From NCBI GenBank assembly GCA_016617855.1, contig JAECUM010003216.1, positions 1 through 64,000 on the forward strand: a stretch of 64,000 bases of DNA, read 5' to 3'. The notes under the pieces are model-generated. The model was not told the origin of the DNA. It ran no database searches and worked only from the letters and a program-made list of their open reading frames with translations. Below, one piece after another: positions 12,900 through 23,925 of this stretch. This DNA is from Megalonaias nervosa. Lineage: Eukaryota > Mollusca > Bivalvia > Unionida > Unionidae. Made by a program: the position numbers and the translations under genes. Numbering within the stretch: position 1 is the first letter of the stretch; each line of letters begins with the position of its first letter.

Positions 12900-12909
12900 T
12901 ATAAAAATA
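12900..12909 (+). promoter_or_regulatory. TATA box of the anaphylatoxin-like gene
   Basis: TATAAAAATA, a strong TATA match, 94 bp upstream of the start codon at 12994. That leaves room for a transcription start near 12930 and a ~60-nt leader. Inferred from the downstream signal-peptide exon; no initiator was verified. Confidence 0.55.
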
Positions 12910-12993
12910 ACTTCTCTCGCCAAACTTGAAGTAGAAAACAACTGATTGCTATGTGAATACTCTACACGTACAGCAAGAATTCTTACACTGAGT

Positions 12994-13054
12994 ATGGAGC
13001 CAGAAAGAATTATTCTGTTGGCATTGGTTTCCCTGTTTTACGTCAGACACGCAG
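12994..13054 (+). CDS. Exon 1, secreted anaphylatoxin-like protein (signal peptide)
   Basis: Encodes MEPERIILLALVSLFYVRHA followed by one split-codon base. It has the build of a secretory signal peptide: a charged n-region (EPER), a hydrophobic core (IILLALVSLFYV) and a small residue before the likely cut after Ala20. The ATG has A at -3 and G at +4, a good start context; the only earlier leader ATG (12951) is followed at once by TGA. The exon ends CACGCAG|GTAATT, a good donor, in phase 1. The terminal exon at 40365 begins in the matching phase (G|TG, Val21), and the joined frame is 483 nt, 160 codons plus stop. The TATA box lies 94 bp upstream. The pairing over 27 kb is an inference from phase, signal peptide and the lack of a competing partner; an intermediate phase-1 exon could have been missed. 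Confidence 0.6.
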
Positions 13055-13661
13055 GTAATTATCAAATTTTATCTACTCATGGAAAGATTTATAATTTTTT
13101 ATGCATTTTCTTCGTTCAAACGGCGATACAGGCGCTTCTTTTAAATCTTCCAAACCGTGGTTACAGGGCAACACATTGTGCAAAATATATATTGGTTCCA
13201 AATATAAAGCATTGCATAATTCACAATGGAAAAAAGATTCGTATGTGACAGCTTCACGCTTGAAAAACGGTTGCAATTTACGAAAACATACATTCGTTAC
13301 TACATGTTGATAACATTAAATCGTTTCAGCCCACATTTCCAATACTTCTAGCCCCGCACTTATTCAACTATCAGCGGTTGTGGCCACACTCGTTCAGCTT
13401 TACGTTTTTGGCGTCTTTTACGCAGAAATATCGTAGTCATACAAATCAGAAGTACTGGGGTATTTCTCGTTTCCACCGCCACCTCCCCCACCCCACCCCT
13501 GATTGGTAACGAGTCACAAAATTAAATGAATCACATGATCAAACATAGTAAATTGAGTGTTAAGTTAAACATAGCGAACTCACGAAGTTTTATCCACATG
13601 AAAAACTTTGTTGCTCTCAGACAATGAATTTTGATTACTGTAAATTTGCGAGATCTTGCAT

Positions 13662-13833
13662 TATATGTGGATCTCAGTGACTATAGGTTATCATAGAGCG
13701 ACGATGCTTTTTGTACATGGTAGGTGGGTCTCCGTAGCTAGGTTTTCCTAGAGCGACGATGCTTTTTATATATTATATGTGGGTCACCGTAACTATGTTG
13801 TCCTTGAGCTAAATAGCTTTTTGCTACTTGAAA
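13662..13833. repeat. ~56-bp tandem repeat, three copies
   Basis: Units beginning near 13662, 13719 and 13774 share GTGGGTCTCCGTA, AGAGCGACGATGCTTTTT and TTTTCCT-like segments. The third copy is the most diverged. Confidence 0.8.
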
Positions 13834-14114
13834 GTTAATTTGCCGCCTTTTTTTTTTTTCCTGAACAAGATCAAACTGATGCAAAAGCTCTTCCGAAACC
13901 GAAGATTTGACAACAGAATGATCCAGTGAACATGGGAATCTTGTGTTTTGCATAAGCAAATGTCAATACACTTTTATGAAATTTTTTACTTATAATTACA
14001 GTTAAGAACTATATTGCATTGATCTTAGAAAGTCATCACCACAAAATAATGTAAAGGGGCGAACTAATTTGGAACTGTTTTGTTGAGCTCTTAATACAAA
14101 TACGTATCCGCCTA

Positions 14115-14836
14115 GTCCTACAATGTAAGACATAGCACATGTTTTCGTTTTAGTGATATGTCTTACTACCCAAATAACGGCCTTGTATAGTGTGTTCCGA
14201 TGTCGGTTGAAGTTCCAGGAATATCTCGCACACTTGACAGCCTATATCGACACTCTTCCACTAATTTATGTGTAATTAATATACTTACTGTGCTGTCTTT
14301 ATCCTGGTGGAATCAAAATATGACACTAGCAAATGGACGCATTTTCATGTTCCGTTGACATACATTTGAATTTGTTGCAATACGACGGTAGTCGAGTTAT
14401 GCCGAAGTATGTTCAAGTAGGTTCATGTGGGGGATATGTTTCTTGAACGAAACGAAACGTTGCTTACAGTTTCAATAGGCATAATATATTTTATTCGTTT
14501 CGTTAAAGAATAATATTTTAACTTAATCCGATTTCGGCATTCCCGGCTTTCATCGCTTTCCAGCCAACTGAAATGTAGGCCAACGAAACTTGAAACCAGG
14601 TCCATTTCTTTTGTGAGAATTTGAATTTATTAGAGAAAAGACATCAGGGTAAGTAAAGTCTGACAAAAACATTATAACGTTATTGGTTGCCAGTTGTGTG
14701 TGATATTCCTGAAAATTTTACTTTCGTTACACTGTTAGTCAACATCAAAACACGCTACACAGCGCCGTTAGTTAGGGAGTAAGACCCATACCCCCCTCCC
14801 CAAAAATATCGGGTGATGTGTCTTACGTTGTAGGAC
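14115..14836. mobile_element. MITE with TA duplication (family M1)
   Basis: Left end GTCCTACAATGTAAGACA and right end TGTCTTACGTTGTAGGAC are inverted copies with one mismatch, flanked by TA on both sides. A second inverted pair lies inside: TAACGGCCTTGTATAGTGTG near 14175 against the complement of CACGCTACACAGCGCCGTTA near 14750. The fold therefore extends well beyond the termini. No coding capacity. A partial second copy occurs at 29258. TA target duplication and size fit a Tc1/mariner-type MITE. Confidence 0.75.
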
Positions 14837-15510
14837 TAGTATCAGCCATGCTGGTCGTTGTAGGGACAATATCCGATATTGGATAGTAAATCGCAAGTTA
14901 GCAGGGTTCAGACTTAGCGGAGATGATACAGAGTGGATACTATTGATGCAATTTTTTAATATCAAAAATAGGTCTTTTTCGAGTAGAGTGTCGTCTTTGC
15001 AACCTACGTGCAAACTAAACTTTCCTTCTGCTACAGTCAACTTTTCTCATCAATCATCTAACGTAGACATTCCAATATTATCGCTCACACTGTTCTGATT
15101 ACATTTTGTATACTGGATACACAATTCAACTTTAAGAAAAAAAACCCCGTCCAATAAGGAAGTACTCTCTTTTCAGGAAACTAATTCAAATCCATAAATC
15201 TAAAATTTAATCAAGATCGTTTTCTAATAAAATTAATTAAATAATGTAGGAAATGAAAATACCGGTCGAATTCGGACGACCTCTGTAGTAGTTTAACAGT
15301 GAGGTCTGAATATATGTTGTCCAAGAAAATAAAATCATTTTTCCAAATCAGAAGATTCAAGTTAACAATCCGCAGTCAGATACAGTTATTTCTATGTTAA
15401 ACAGCCGAACAGCCGTAACACGTTTAGTAGGTCATCCGTCTCTATATGCGCTTTCAGTGAGAATTCGGGTGAAACAAGAGGAAAAAAAGAAAAGTAAAAA
15501 TCCCACATAT

Positions 15511-15511
<1 letters not shown>
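14837..15511. other. Non-coding intronic stretch
   Basis: No coding signal or named repeat recognised. Confidence 0.5.

Positions 15512-15556
<45 letters not shown>
15512..15556. repeat. (CT)n microsatellite
   Basis: About 22 CT dinucleotides. Confidence 0.98.
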
Positions 15557-15558
<2 letters not shown>

Positions 15559-16297
15559 CGATTGTCGGGATACGTACAACATGGAACTGTCATGTGTTAA
15601 GAGTGACTAGAGGATGAGCTTTGGACAGATCACACGATTCCGGTTAATCGGTCAAAGTCCTTGAGGTTGTGTGAGGTCAGAGAGTTGAATTCCCTCTTTG
15701 AATTCGTTCCTGTTCTCATTTAAATGTGGTTGGGTAAGAAGAGTTACGCTTTATAAGTAATTACACCGGTACGTTGTGTTGTAGTTAATAGTAGCAATAT
15801 GTTCTAGATGAGTGAGCTTGAAGCAGAAGGTAATTAATTACTTTCAGACTGCACACAGCACAACATATATGGTAGATATCAGACATATGCGTGTGATAAC
15901 GACACGAGCACCTTGTGTATGTTTTGTACAGCTTTCTACGTAGTATACTGAACAGGATTACCCCACCCCCACCCCCGTTGTTAGAAATGGTTTTTTCGTT
16001 TGATTATTACTGTCCATTTGAAAGACAGAGTGTGATAAACATAAATCGCCTACGGGGAAAAATACATTTTCCCAGCTTTTTTATGGCAGGTTTTGAGGTG
16101 GGTTTTTTTTTTTTTTTTTTAGAGAGTTTTCCTCCATTTAGAAAGCAAGCTATCAAATACGTGGCAATATGATTATCCATTTTCACTTTTCTGCTTTTTT
16201 TCTGTGCAATCCATCATGAATTTTTTGCCATTATTCCAACCCAGGCCGTCTATTCATACCCTAGAGATTTACGCCAGATACGATACTTGAACAAGTC
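15557..16297. other. Non-coding intronic stretch
   Basis: Contains homopolymer T near 16104-16121. No gene or repeat family recognised. Confidence 0.5.
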
Positions 16298-16298
16298 A

Positions 16299-16460
16299 GG
16301 GAGCTGCGGTGACTCAATGGTTAATCTGCCGGACAAGCGTCCGAAAGGGTGCGGGTTCGAGTTCTACCATCATATCAGCCAAAGTCGGCTACAGTAGTGT
16401 GTCCTTGAGCAATGTTCCTTACTCCATTTGCCTTTGCACTAAGTAACCTACGACTGTGTC
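16299..16460 (+). mobile_element. SINE-3 copy (tRNA-derived)
   Basis: The head GGAGCTGCGGTGACTCAATG ... GTGCGGGTTCGAGTTCTACC has A-box- and B-box-like segments of a tRNA-derived SINE. The body GTGTGTCCTTGAGCAATGTT ... CTCCATTTGCC is the common invertebrate SINE segment that in other families reads GTCCTTGAGCAAGACACTT. The 3' end and target duplication are unclear. A related fragment lies on the minus strand at 18068-18190. Confidence 0.7.
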
Positions 16461-17307
16461 GTAAAATACCAAACCAAAGTAAACAAGTTAGGTCTGACTT
16501 AAAACTGGCCAAACGAAATATCTCAAGTTTGGATACTTCCATGCATGAGCGATCGCACATGGGGGGGGGGGGAGGGCTATAAACGTGTTTTGGCCTGCAT
16601 GCATAAAACTGAATAGCTGACCACCACATGTTTGCGCCCCTCCCAAAGCAAAAAATAAGTATGTGTCTCATTAATAGACTCTCCTAACAGGGTTATCATT
16701 TTGAATTCAGGTGTTTGTCACTATTATTATTAAACAACAAAACAAGCTAAGCCGATTTTTGTTGATCTTTCAAAGTACGGTGCATTGCCTTAAAAAATCA
16801 TCAATATCAGCAAACTATAATCATAGATTGCTAATATTAGTGCTTGTATAAATCGAAGGAAGGTCGATATGATTATACATCACACGCTTTTGTTAAGTTT
16901 TGCGTTAAAAGTTAGTCTCCCAGACACAATTCACTTTATGGTTTTGAAAGTTTTTGTGGGATGAATCTCCTTTTAAACCAATTAGGTCATTGTGACTTAA
17001 ATTTCAACGTATTTTAACTGATTCCTTTTAACTTTGGTACAATCATAAAGATTATGTTGATTTCATTATTTTAATTTTTTTTTGAGTTGGTTTCTAATGC
17101 ACTAGGAACTGAAATTTATGAAGAGGTGCGGGGTTTTTTTTATTACACTAATGCACAAAGAGGAATTAAATCGGTATTTTACATGCTGGTAACGCAGTTC
17201 TGGTTAATAGGTGTAACACGTGACTCTACTTACTTGAACTTGCTAATCGTACTGAAATTTGAAGGTATGCATTGCAAATGTATTTCCCCCTACATGTTGT
17301 TGTAGAC

Positions 17308-17553
17308 AACTCATTTGTGCTAGAAATTATGCCATGTCTTTTCAAGATCACACGCAGCTCACATCTATATTCCTTAGCACGAATCGGAATAAGTATACTC
17401 ATCTACACTGATGTGGTTGTACAAATATCTAGACAACCACATCAGTGTATGCGATTATACTTACCCCGGATTCGTGCTAAGGAACAGAGAAGCGAGCTGG
17501 ATGTGATCTTGAAAAGACATGGTATAATTTCTAGCACAAATGTCTCAATATTT
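17308..17553. mobile_element. Hairpin (foldback) element, ~245 bp
   Basis: The left arm (CATTTGTGCTAGAAATTATG ... ACACTGATGTGGTTGT, to about 17420) is repeated in reverse complement from about 17434 to 17553, ending CTAGCACAAATG. The arms are ~112 bp with a ~12-bp loop. Scattered substitutions between the arms show it is not a recent artefact. No clear target duplication. A SINE-1 copy starts nine bases beyond the right arm. Confidence 0.85.
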
Positions 17554-17561
17554 GTAACCGC

Positions 17562-17830
17562 TCCGGTGGTTAGAGCGTCCGCTCGGATGCGGGATGTCGC
17601 GGGTTCGAACCCCAGACGAGTCATACAAAAGACATAAAAATTGTACTTACAGCTGCCTCGCTAGGAGCTCGGCATTAAGAGGTTAGTGTTAGGCCAGGTG
17701 TCAGGATAATGTGACTGGGTGGGACACGATGCTACATGGCTGCGGCATGATGCCCCAGTGCTAGACATTAATATAAACTGCCACACTGCCACGTAATGAC
17801 TGAAAATTTTGTAAAGCTACGTTAAAAATA
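17562..17830 (+). mobile_element. SINE-1 copy b
   Basis: tRNA-like head with A-box (GGTTAGAGCGTCCG) and B-box (GGTTCGAACCCC), then the family body (TCGGCATTAAGAGGTTAGTG, CAGGATAATGTGACTGGG), ending TACGTTAAAAATA followed by a CA microsatellite. Short internal deletions relative to copies a and c. Confidence 0.9.

Positions 17831-17872
<42 letters not shown>
17831..17872. repeat. (CA)n tail of SINE-1 copy b
   Basis: CA dinucleotide run directly after the SINE-1 3' end. Confidence 0.95.
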
Positions 17873-17874
<2 letters not shown>

Positions 17875-18067
17875 TATTTGTAGATCATCTATATCGGTCG
17901 TAAATGACTAATCTTTAGCACTCGATAGCATATGTAGATGATGGGGACGATGATAATAATTCTACTAAGCTCTGAATATATATCAACTGTTTATAGGTGA
18001 GATTTACGTATTTGATGTTGTTGTTGATTGGTTTTGACAGTACTTTCAACACATTTGCTCTAACATA

Positions 18068-18190
18068 CCAAGGATATAGGAGGTAAGCGCCTTTCCCAAG
18101 GACACACTGAGGCTGGTGACCCTGGTTTTCCTGGCCGGGTAATGAACTTGCGATCCTGGTATTACGAGCCTGATGCTTTAGTTGTCGTGT
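18068..18190 (-). mobile_element. SINE fragment related to SINE-3
   Basis: On the minus strand, a B-box-like GATCGCAAGTTCATTACC precedes CAGTGTGTCCTTGGGAAAGG, the same body word as SINE-3. The A-box part is degraded (GCATCAGGCTCG). Confidence 0.55.
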
Positions 18191-20214
18191 TAGTGTGTAG
18201 GAACAAAGAAGATCAGCTTTACGCTACTTTTATTAGAGGTGCGCGGTATCACCATTATAATGGTTTACCGAGAGTTTTTTTTCCGGTGGTACTTACTAAG
18301 GCACGTTTTCACTGTACCGATACATCGGGAGTTTTCCTTCGGTAATGAATGTACTGAATTCCCGAGTTATGGTTTTCTTGATAGTAACAACATGTTTTCA
18401 TTTTTCATGACAAATAAATCTATTTTTTTATAAAACAGTTGTATTTGTCACAAATTAATTTTGAATCTTACCCTGTAATTCCATGTATGATCCTTTAATC
18501 AATTTTTTGACACGTGTCAGGTATGCCAACGTGGTGACCAAATGTGATGTTGTGAAATATATTCGGGCCATATCCAACGTTTGCAAAAACAACATTAAAA
18601 AAAAAAAAACCACGAAAAATGTATTTTAAAAAATTGGTAATTTACTAGTGTATGTTAATGAGTCAAGTAAAATATATTCCGTTGTAAGACTGCGAATCAT
18701 CCTAAGGTTTTCACTAGAATATATTCCCAATTTGATGAGTAAGTGTGTTTTACATTGACCGGATCTCTCTTCCCCGGATGTTGGCATCGTACTAAACAAT
18801 TCCCTGTCAATTATATCAATAGTGCAACAAGAAAATTTAATATCAACTCTTGACTTTTTGTATCAACAAGCTTTCTAACGTCAGCACAATGTCTTTCACA
18901 GGATGTCAGCTATTGTTTAAAGTTAATCATCTCACTTTACTTGTTGGTTTTTAGATTACAACTTGAACCACAATTAACATACACGTAACAAATTATCTAC
19001 TTAACGTATTGACCATTTATTTCCTTGGGGTTTTTGCGGGGGAGGAAGGGTGGGTGGGGTGCGGTTTTATTCGAAACTGATATATTTTGTTCGCTTTTAC
19101 CTTAAGGTAATTATTTTTTCAAATAACACGATACATATAATATGGTGTTATTTTGCTATTAATCAAAGCAAGATATTTGTTCCAGCTATTGACAGATGAA
19201 TTTAAAAAAAAAAAAAAAGTCACGGGCCCTGCCTCAGAACATTAAATTATTGGTCCCTAATATAACTGCGATATACAGTGTTACGTATCACGGTATATTC
19301 AGAATGTACATAATTTTTAGTGGTACACACTTTTATATGCAGCCAAACCTATTAACTAAACGAAGGACCTTCGGTACTAATTCAGTTCCCAAAGTAAACC
19401 TATGCAAACACCATCATATTAAAAACTCAGTAACTTTAAATTTCTGAGTGCTCATGATCAAACCTCTATTTATCAGTTTAGATGAAACCAGGATGACAGC
19501 TTCTGTATAGAGAAAATTATAATTCCGCACCGAAGAGTCAGGTGCTAATTTCAGTAATGAGTGTTCCTCGCTCTAGACTGTTAAAGGACTAAAATTCCAT
19601 CAAGAAAACATTGTCTCTATTTTTTTTTCCCAGTTGCAACTATGATAAGTTCTCAAAAGATTCTTTTCCCTACAAAATAACATTCATTATCAGCTAATCC
19701 TGGCCACCCAAACCCATATATACTATGGGTTACGTTCACCCATTTCAAGACTGGTTCCCATTTTTCATACAATTAGTACCGTGTGTCTTGAAGGCACAAC
19801 ACCTAAGGAACTTAAATGTGGAGGAGTACAAAATAAATAATGTACATCACAAGCATTCTGTAACTAATTGGACTCTAATTAGACTGACCTTAGGCCTCAC
19901 AGCCTTTAAGGCTGTTAACCTGTATATCAGTCTCAAACGTCAGCTGCACATGGCTGTGACTCACTAACCGATTCTACATCTACCCCTCTGAAAGCAATAA
20001 TTCTGTGACGTGAAGAAATCTGAATGTACTATGCATACATGTATGTGTTGTCCGTGCTATTATTGACATGAAATCGTATTTCAGTCTTAAAGAAATCTAA
20101 TAAAACATTTAAACTTTATCTTACGAGCATACCATTTACAAGTCAAGCCTTTTTGGTGTGATAACAAGCCGATTTCATCTTGTAGCCAGTATTTAACTAG
20201 GATGCACAACCGTG
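18191..20214. other. Non-coding intronic stretch
   Basis: AT-rich with poly-A runs (18596-18609, 19204-19216). Only short open frames without domains. No repeat family recognised. Confidence 0.5.
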
Positions 20215-20224
20215 TAACAGACCC

Positions 20225-20790
20225 AGATTGCTACTTAAGGGGTGGGGGTGATATATTGTGCTACCAGTTTTGTACTCAAACCCGTAAATTTCCGCACAGT
20301 TTGCAAATACAGCAGTAGTAAACAGGAAATTCTCTGATAAAGGAATTTCAGGAATCCCATTTCTAGCAAAAATAGATTCGAAGTAATTGATTAAAGCTGC
20401 TGCGCCTGTGGCAGAGAGCTATTGTAGCTCAATAAATATTGAAAATTAATCCACAAGAAGCAAATACTTCTGACCTTTTAACTCAAACAAACATGTACCA
20501 CATTCTTGCCATGGTCTATATGGAATATTGGAAGGTATTAATGACTGCACGATCAAAAATGTGCACTGCGCATGTTTCACAGCTTTTGACCTTCGCTTCA
20601 AGCTGTTTGGAGGGTCCCATTCACCAAACCGACAACATGGCCGACTCTCAAGACTTTGAAATTCCTTGGTTATCTACGTGTTGTCGATCAAGTATTTCAG
20701 ACTGCATCATTGATGCAATAACCAATCGACAACACTTCATCAACTGTCTATCTTCAGCTATGAAATCACTACATAGTGACCATTATGGTT
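20225..20790 (-). pseudogene. Gypsy integrase domain, degenerate
   Basis: The frame continuing from RNase H reads SEILDRQHVDNQGISKS and later KSCETC, the HHCC zinc-binding part; its second His is replaced by Asn and two stops interrupt it. After a frame change the catalytic core follows: LFELKGQKYLLLVD, GAAALINYFESIFARNGIPE, and a segment aligned with the usual GFEH...S-x-x-YPQSN end. Both recognisable catalytic Asp positions appear lost: the first site reads CGTCLFELKG, and the SDNG site reads SENF. The third position cannot be placed. It would have inserted element cDNA; here it is non-functional. Confidence 0.75.
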
Positions 20791-21199
20791 GCAGGTTCTT
20801 TTTCAGTTGAAACTTGCGAGGCCAACCTGGGTTTTCATACACGATAATCTTAGCGTCTCTAATCTGCGCATGCCTAATCTTATGTAACCTTTTACTTGAG
20901 GCAGGTATATCGGACAGAACCTGATCGACAAATGCCCTAGCTTCATGTTCCAGTTCAGTATCAACTTGTACAACATGAGAGGTTGGAGCACATGAAAGTG
21001 CATTAGCAGTTATAAGATTTTTTCCCAGGAAAATGGTGTTTTGTAAAGAGACAAGCGTTAACCTCGTTCGAAATCTTTGGATTCTGAGAGATAAATCCTC
21101 CAGATTCTTTGAACGCAAAAAAGGAACGAGGGGTTTGTGGTCATTTTCTGTGCGAAGCTTAAGACCTATTAAATACATAAAAATTATTTCAGTAAGCAC
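20790..21199 (-). pseudogene. Gypsy RNase H domain and linker
   Basis: An open frame of ~138 codons carries the end of the RT-RNase H region: LKLRTENDHKPLVPFLRSKN (the T-DHKPL signature of gypsy RNase H), RIQRFRTRL, then GKNLITANALSCAPTS, normally GKN-x-x-x-ADALSR. The linker to integrase (ARAFVDQVLSDIPAS) is also typical. The frame begins after the RT deletion and ends at a stop before the integrase zinc finger. It is the best-preserved piece of the element. Confidence 0.85.
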
Positions 21200-21790
21200 A
21201 AGTGACAGTTAAAGCTTTGCAGCTATTCGTCTTGAACTAATACTAGAATATCACCCATTTGACATACTACCTCCAACAAAATTCAGGATTAGACGAAATT
21301 TTAAATGATAGTCTATTAAATCAAAGACGACCGAAGCGCGTAATGAAAGTGGTTAAATCACCAAAATCAGATGAAAGCGCCATTTTCCACAATCCGGCGT
21401 TGTCGTCTAGCTTTGAAAACTTTCGCACCAGCTAAGCGAGCCAAGGTCTGATCTACACTAGGTATCGAGTGATTTTCGCGCATTATCGATTCGTTTGGCT
21501 TGGTGAGATCTACGCAAACACGAACATTGCCATTGCCTTTTGGCACCACGACCATACCTGCGAACCATTCCTTTGGGTGATCCAGACGAAAAATGACGAC
21601 TAATGTCTTTCTTGTTATTCCGATTCACTTTACCCATTAATGAAATAGGCACCTTCCTAGGTACGCTGACTGCAAACGGAACTGCACCAGGTTTAAGTTT
21701 TATTTTGTATTCCCAGCCAGTTTTCTCCAATCCACTGAATATTCTGGGTGCATTTTTCTGTATTTATTGCCTGTATTTGGTGAACTCATC
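21200..21790 (-). pseudogene. Gypsy reverse transcriptase, frameshifted and deleted
   Basis: Starts with KTGWEYKIKLKPGAVPFAVS and PRKVPISLMGKV, the segment just before the RT palm. It continues in a second frame with MVVVPKGNGNVRVCVDLTKP and RENHSIPSVDQTLARLAGA, then shifts frame again into KLDDNAGLW, whose first Asp matches the catalytic KLDA position. A third frame holds FNRLSFKISSNPEF. The catalytic YxDD-equivalent box survives as CQMGDILV (21247-21264), with Gly in place of the first Asp. Sequence between the FNRL and QMGD boxes is partly deleted. Inactive by several independent lesions. Confidence 0.8.
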
Positions 21791-21861
21791 AACCCTAATG
21801 ATGGTTCTCGGCTCCTCTGTTGCTCATTTTCCCAAAAACGATTGCTATAGATCTTTGATTA

Positions 21862-22640
21862 CATATGCTTTCTATTGCACACTTTCCCGTTTGTTTGTGC
21901 CCCTCACCCCCTTTTTTAAAAATGAAAAGCGTCAAGGATATAAAAATGCACAAATCTTACACATTTCATTCATTGATTAATAATATCTAACCTGATTTGT
22001 TACACACTGGTCCTTTAACCCTGTCGACTTATTGGCGTTTCAAAGCAAACGGAAGCACCCGATGTAAACAAACCAGACTGCTCACTGTCCTTTTAAGGTT
22101 TCTAGAATAGTCTATTTCAGTAAAACCTCTTTCGTCTGTGTCCAATATTTGCAACATCTAGTTTTAATATTTCTAATATGAACTGTACAAATATGGAGGA
22201 AATCATGTATGCGTGTGTTCAAAGAGATATAACTCCAAAATGTACGGAATTATTGAGATTATCAATGGCGGTAGACCAACAAGTAGGTCTCCGCTTTTTT
22301 TTTTCTGTCAGAAAAAAAAAAGCGGAGGCCTACTTGTTGGTCTACAAAGACGGTGATCAACAACACCTTTGTTGCTTGAAAACATCGACTCGCCCATGCA
22401 AATATAGTGGACCGTGTTGCTAAACAAACTCCCATTTGAGTCGAAACGCCAAGTTGACAGTGTATGAGACTGACTTGGCGACAGTCAAGTTAGAACTTTG
22501 TTAATCAGTGAATTAAATGACTACGTTTTGTGATTTTTTTTATAAAAAAAATATCTTTGGAGCCTTTTGTTTTTAAGCTCTGTAGTGGGGTACAAACAAA
22601 CGGTATGGTGTGTGAATCTGTATGCGTGCTTCTCTTGTTC
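21862..22640. mobile_element. Foldback element nested in the gypsy copy
   Basis: The centre is a near-perfect hairpin: 22271-22304 (GTAGACCAACAAGTAGGTCT, CCGC, T-run) and its complement 22312-22345, with a 7-bp loop. Farther out, imperfect inverted pairs continue in mirror order: GTCGACTTATTGGCGTTTC (22023) with GAAACGCCAAGTTGAC (22443); CATTCATTGATTAATAATAT (21969) with TTAATCAGTGAATTAAATG (22501); CCCGTTTGTTTGTGCCCC (21887) with GGGGTACAAACAAACGG (22587). The left arm is about 130 bp longer. It separates gypsy protease from RT, so it inserted into that element. Target duplication not identified. Confidence 0.75.
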
Positions 22641-22726
22641 ACTTTCAAGTGACACTTACCTAGGACATTGGTCCTTTTCTGTTCTTGTACAAACAAAATT
22701 ATGTCAGCTGACATGAGTTTAACTAT

Positions 22727-22909
22727 CTAGAGTATTCTGAATAAATCCTCTGTAATGACAGTAACATCTACACTAGTGTCAGATAAATCCTCTGTAATGA
22801 CAGTAACATCTACACTGGTGTCAATTTTCGTAGCAATTTCCAGTCCCTGAACTATGTCATTGGCTATCCAGGGTCTCGCTTTAGAATCAATCCAGCCGGG
22901 GAAATCCAT
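22727..22909 (-). pseudogene. Gypsy aspartic protease fragment with internal duplication
   Basis: Reads RPWIANDIVQGLEIATKIDT, the entry to a retropepsin. The active-site D-T/S-G triplet is replaced by DTSV, so the catalytic motif is damaged. A 42-bp unit is tandemly duplicated (second copy from 22783), repeating DTSVDVTVITEDLS twice in frame. It lies 3' of the gag zinc knuckle, as in gypsy elements. Confidence 0.75.
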
Positions 22910-22960
22910 AAGATACAGGATTATTGGGATCCTCTACCTCCGAAACTTATTTTGTAGTTG

Positions 22961-23905
22961 TGCACATCACTGCGAAGTGTTCCATCTTTGAATATTTATT
23001 GCATGTTGCCTTTCTTGTAGAACATTTTCTTCTGCTGTGAGGATTGTTTTCCACACATCTTTCACATCTACGTGCGCATGTTATCAAAACTGTACTTCAA
23101 TTTGCCTCTTCTCCAAAGCTGACTTGAACTGGCTTATTCGAAGCAAAACTACCTTTTTGTGGATTTGAAATGTATTAGTATGGTACCTTCTTTTTGACTT
23201 AAGTACATCAGCGTTCAAATTGGAATTTACGTACATCTCGCAATGGATGAGAGGATGCTTTTTCTTCTCGGCCTCACTCTGTATAGATAAACTGATTGAC
23301 TTTTCTAAGCTAAGTTTGCTGTCAAGTTAGAGTTTTTTTTCTGTCGAGTGCATGTCTTTCAGTCTAACAACAATTCTATCTCAAAGAAAGAGCCTCGGGT
23401 GACAGAGTTTTACCGATCGCGGTCATCTGACCTCTGTCCGCGTGGGTTAGAGGCTCGGGCTCCGCCATTATGGGTATGTGAGAAAGCTTACCAGTAGCCT
23501 CGCTTGGGTCGGTGGTTCATACCGGTGCTTTCCCGGGATCTTCCTCCATCAGTAATGCATAGCTGCCTATCATTCGCTGAAAAATGGTGTTAAACCCAAA
23601 ACAACAATATCTCGAATCAAGTCATCTTTAAGAACTCCAAAGCTGCAGTATTCTGCTTGACAGTGTAACGACGTAACAAATGCATCATGGATTCACATTC
23701 CTCTTGTCATCGCTGGTTAAATTGGACTTTTTCGAAAATAATATTTCTTTCCGTGAAGAAATACCCTTCGAATTTCTCTGTAACAACTTCTTGTTTCCTT
23801 TTGTCGTCAGCCCTTAACCCGAACGAAGAAAATATGTCGTCCACCTGAGGCCCCATATTATAGATCAGATTGTTCCTTTGTGAGGATGATTGTCAGTTCG
23901 AGTAT
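22961..23905 (-). pseudogene. Gypsy gag, split by a SINE-2 insertion
   Basis: The N-terminal half (23905-23612) reads LIYNMGPQVDDIFSSFGLRA, TEKFEGYFFTERNIIFEKV and FNQR, a typical gypsy gag core. After the SINE the frame resumes with DRIVVRLKDM and LSLEKSI, again typical. At 22961-23075 is a zinc-knuckle region ending CNKYSKMEHFAVMC, in which the second Cys of the CCHC is Tyr. Several stops are present. In a live element this would be the structural capsid-like protein. Confidence 0.75.
23390..23611 (+). mobile_element. SINE-2, old copy, inserted in gypsy gag
   Basis: Matches the two clean SINE-2 copies at 48219 and 49525: CTCTGTCCGCGTGGGTT, GTATGTGAGAAAGCTTACCA, GGGTCGGTGGTTC, and the 3' end CTGAAAAATGGTGTTAAACC plus (CAA)n. 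Flanks CTATCTCAAAGAAAG and ATATCTCGAATCAAG look like a degraded target duplication from gag sequence. More diverged than the other two copies, so older. Confidence 0.85.
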
Positions 23906-23925
23906 ATCTAATTAGCGCTGACAAT

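Larger units (their letters stand above)
20215..23905 (-). mobile_element. Degenerate Ty3/gypsy retrotransposon (gag-PR-RT-RNaseH-INT)
   Basis: Reading leftwards on the minus strand, the order is gag (23905-22961), protease (22909-22727), reverse transcriptase (21790-21200), RNase H (21199-20790) and integrase (20790-20225), the order of Ty3/gypsy. An RT box with a Q-M-x-D core and the segment GKNLITANALS point to the clade often annotated as K02A2.6-like. The copy is dead: several frameshifts and stops, a deletion in RT, and two insertions (foldback element 21862-22640 between protease and RT; SINE-2 at 23390-23611 in gag). No LTRs were recognised at either end. Confidence 0.85.

Noticed and set aside
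20439..20810. 123-codon + strand open frame
   Set aside because: It lies antisense to the gypsy integrase and is a shadow of it.
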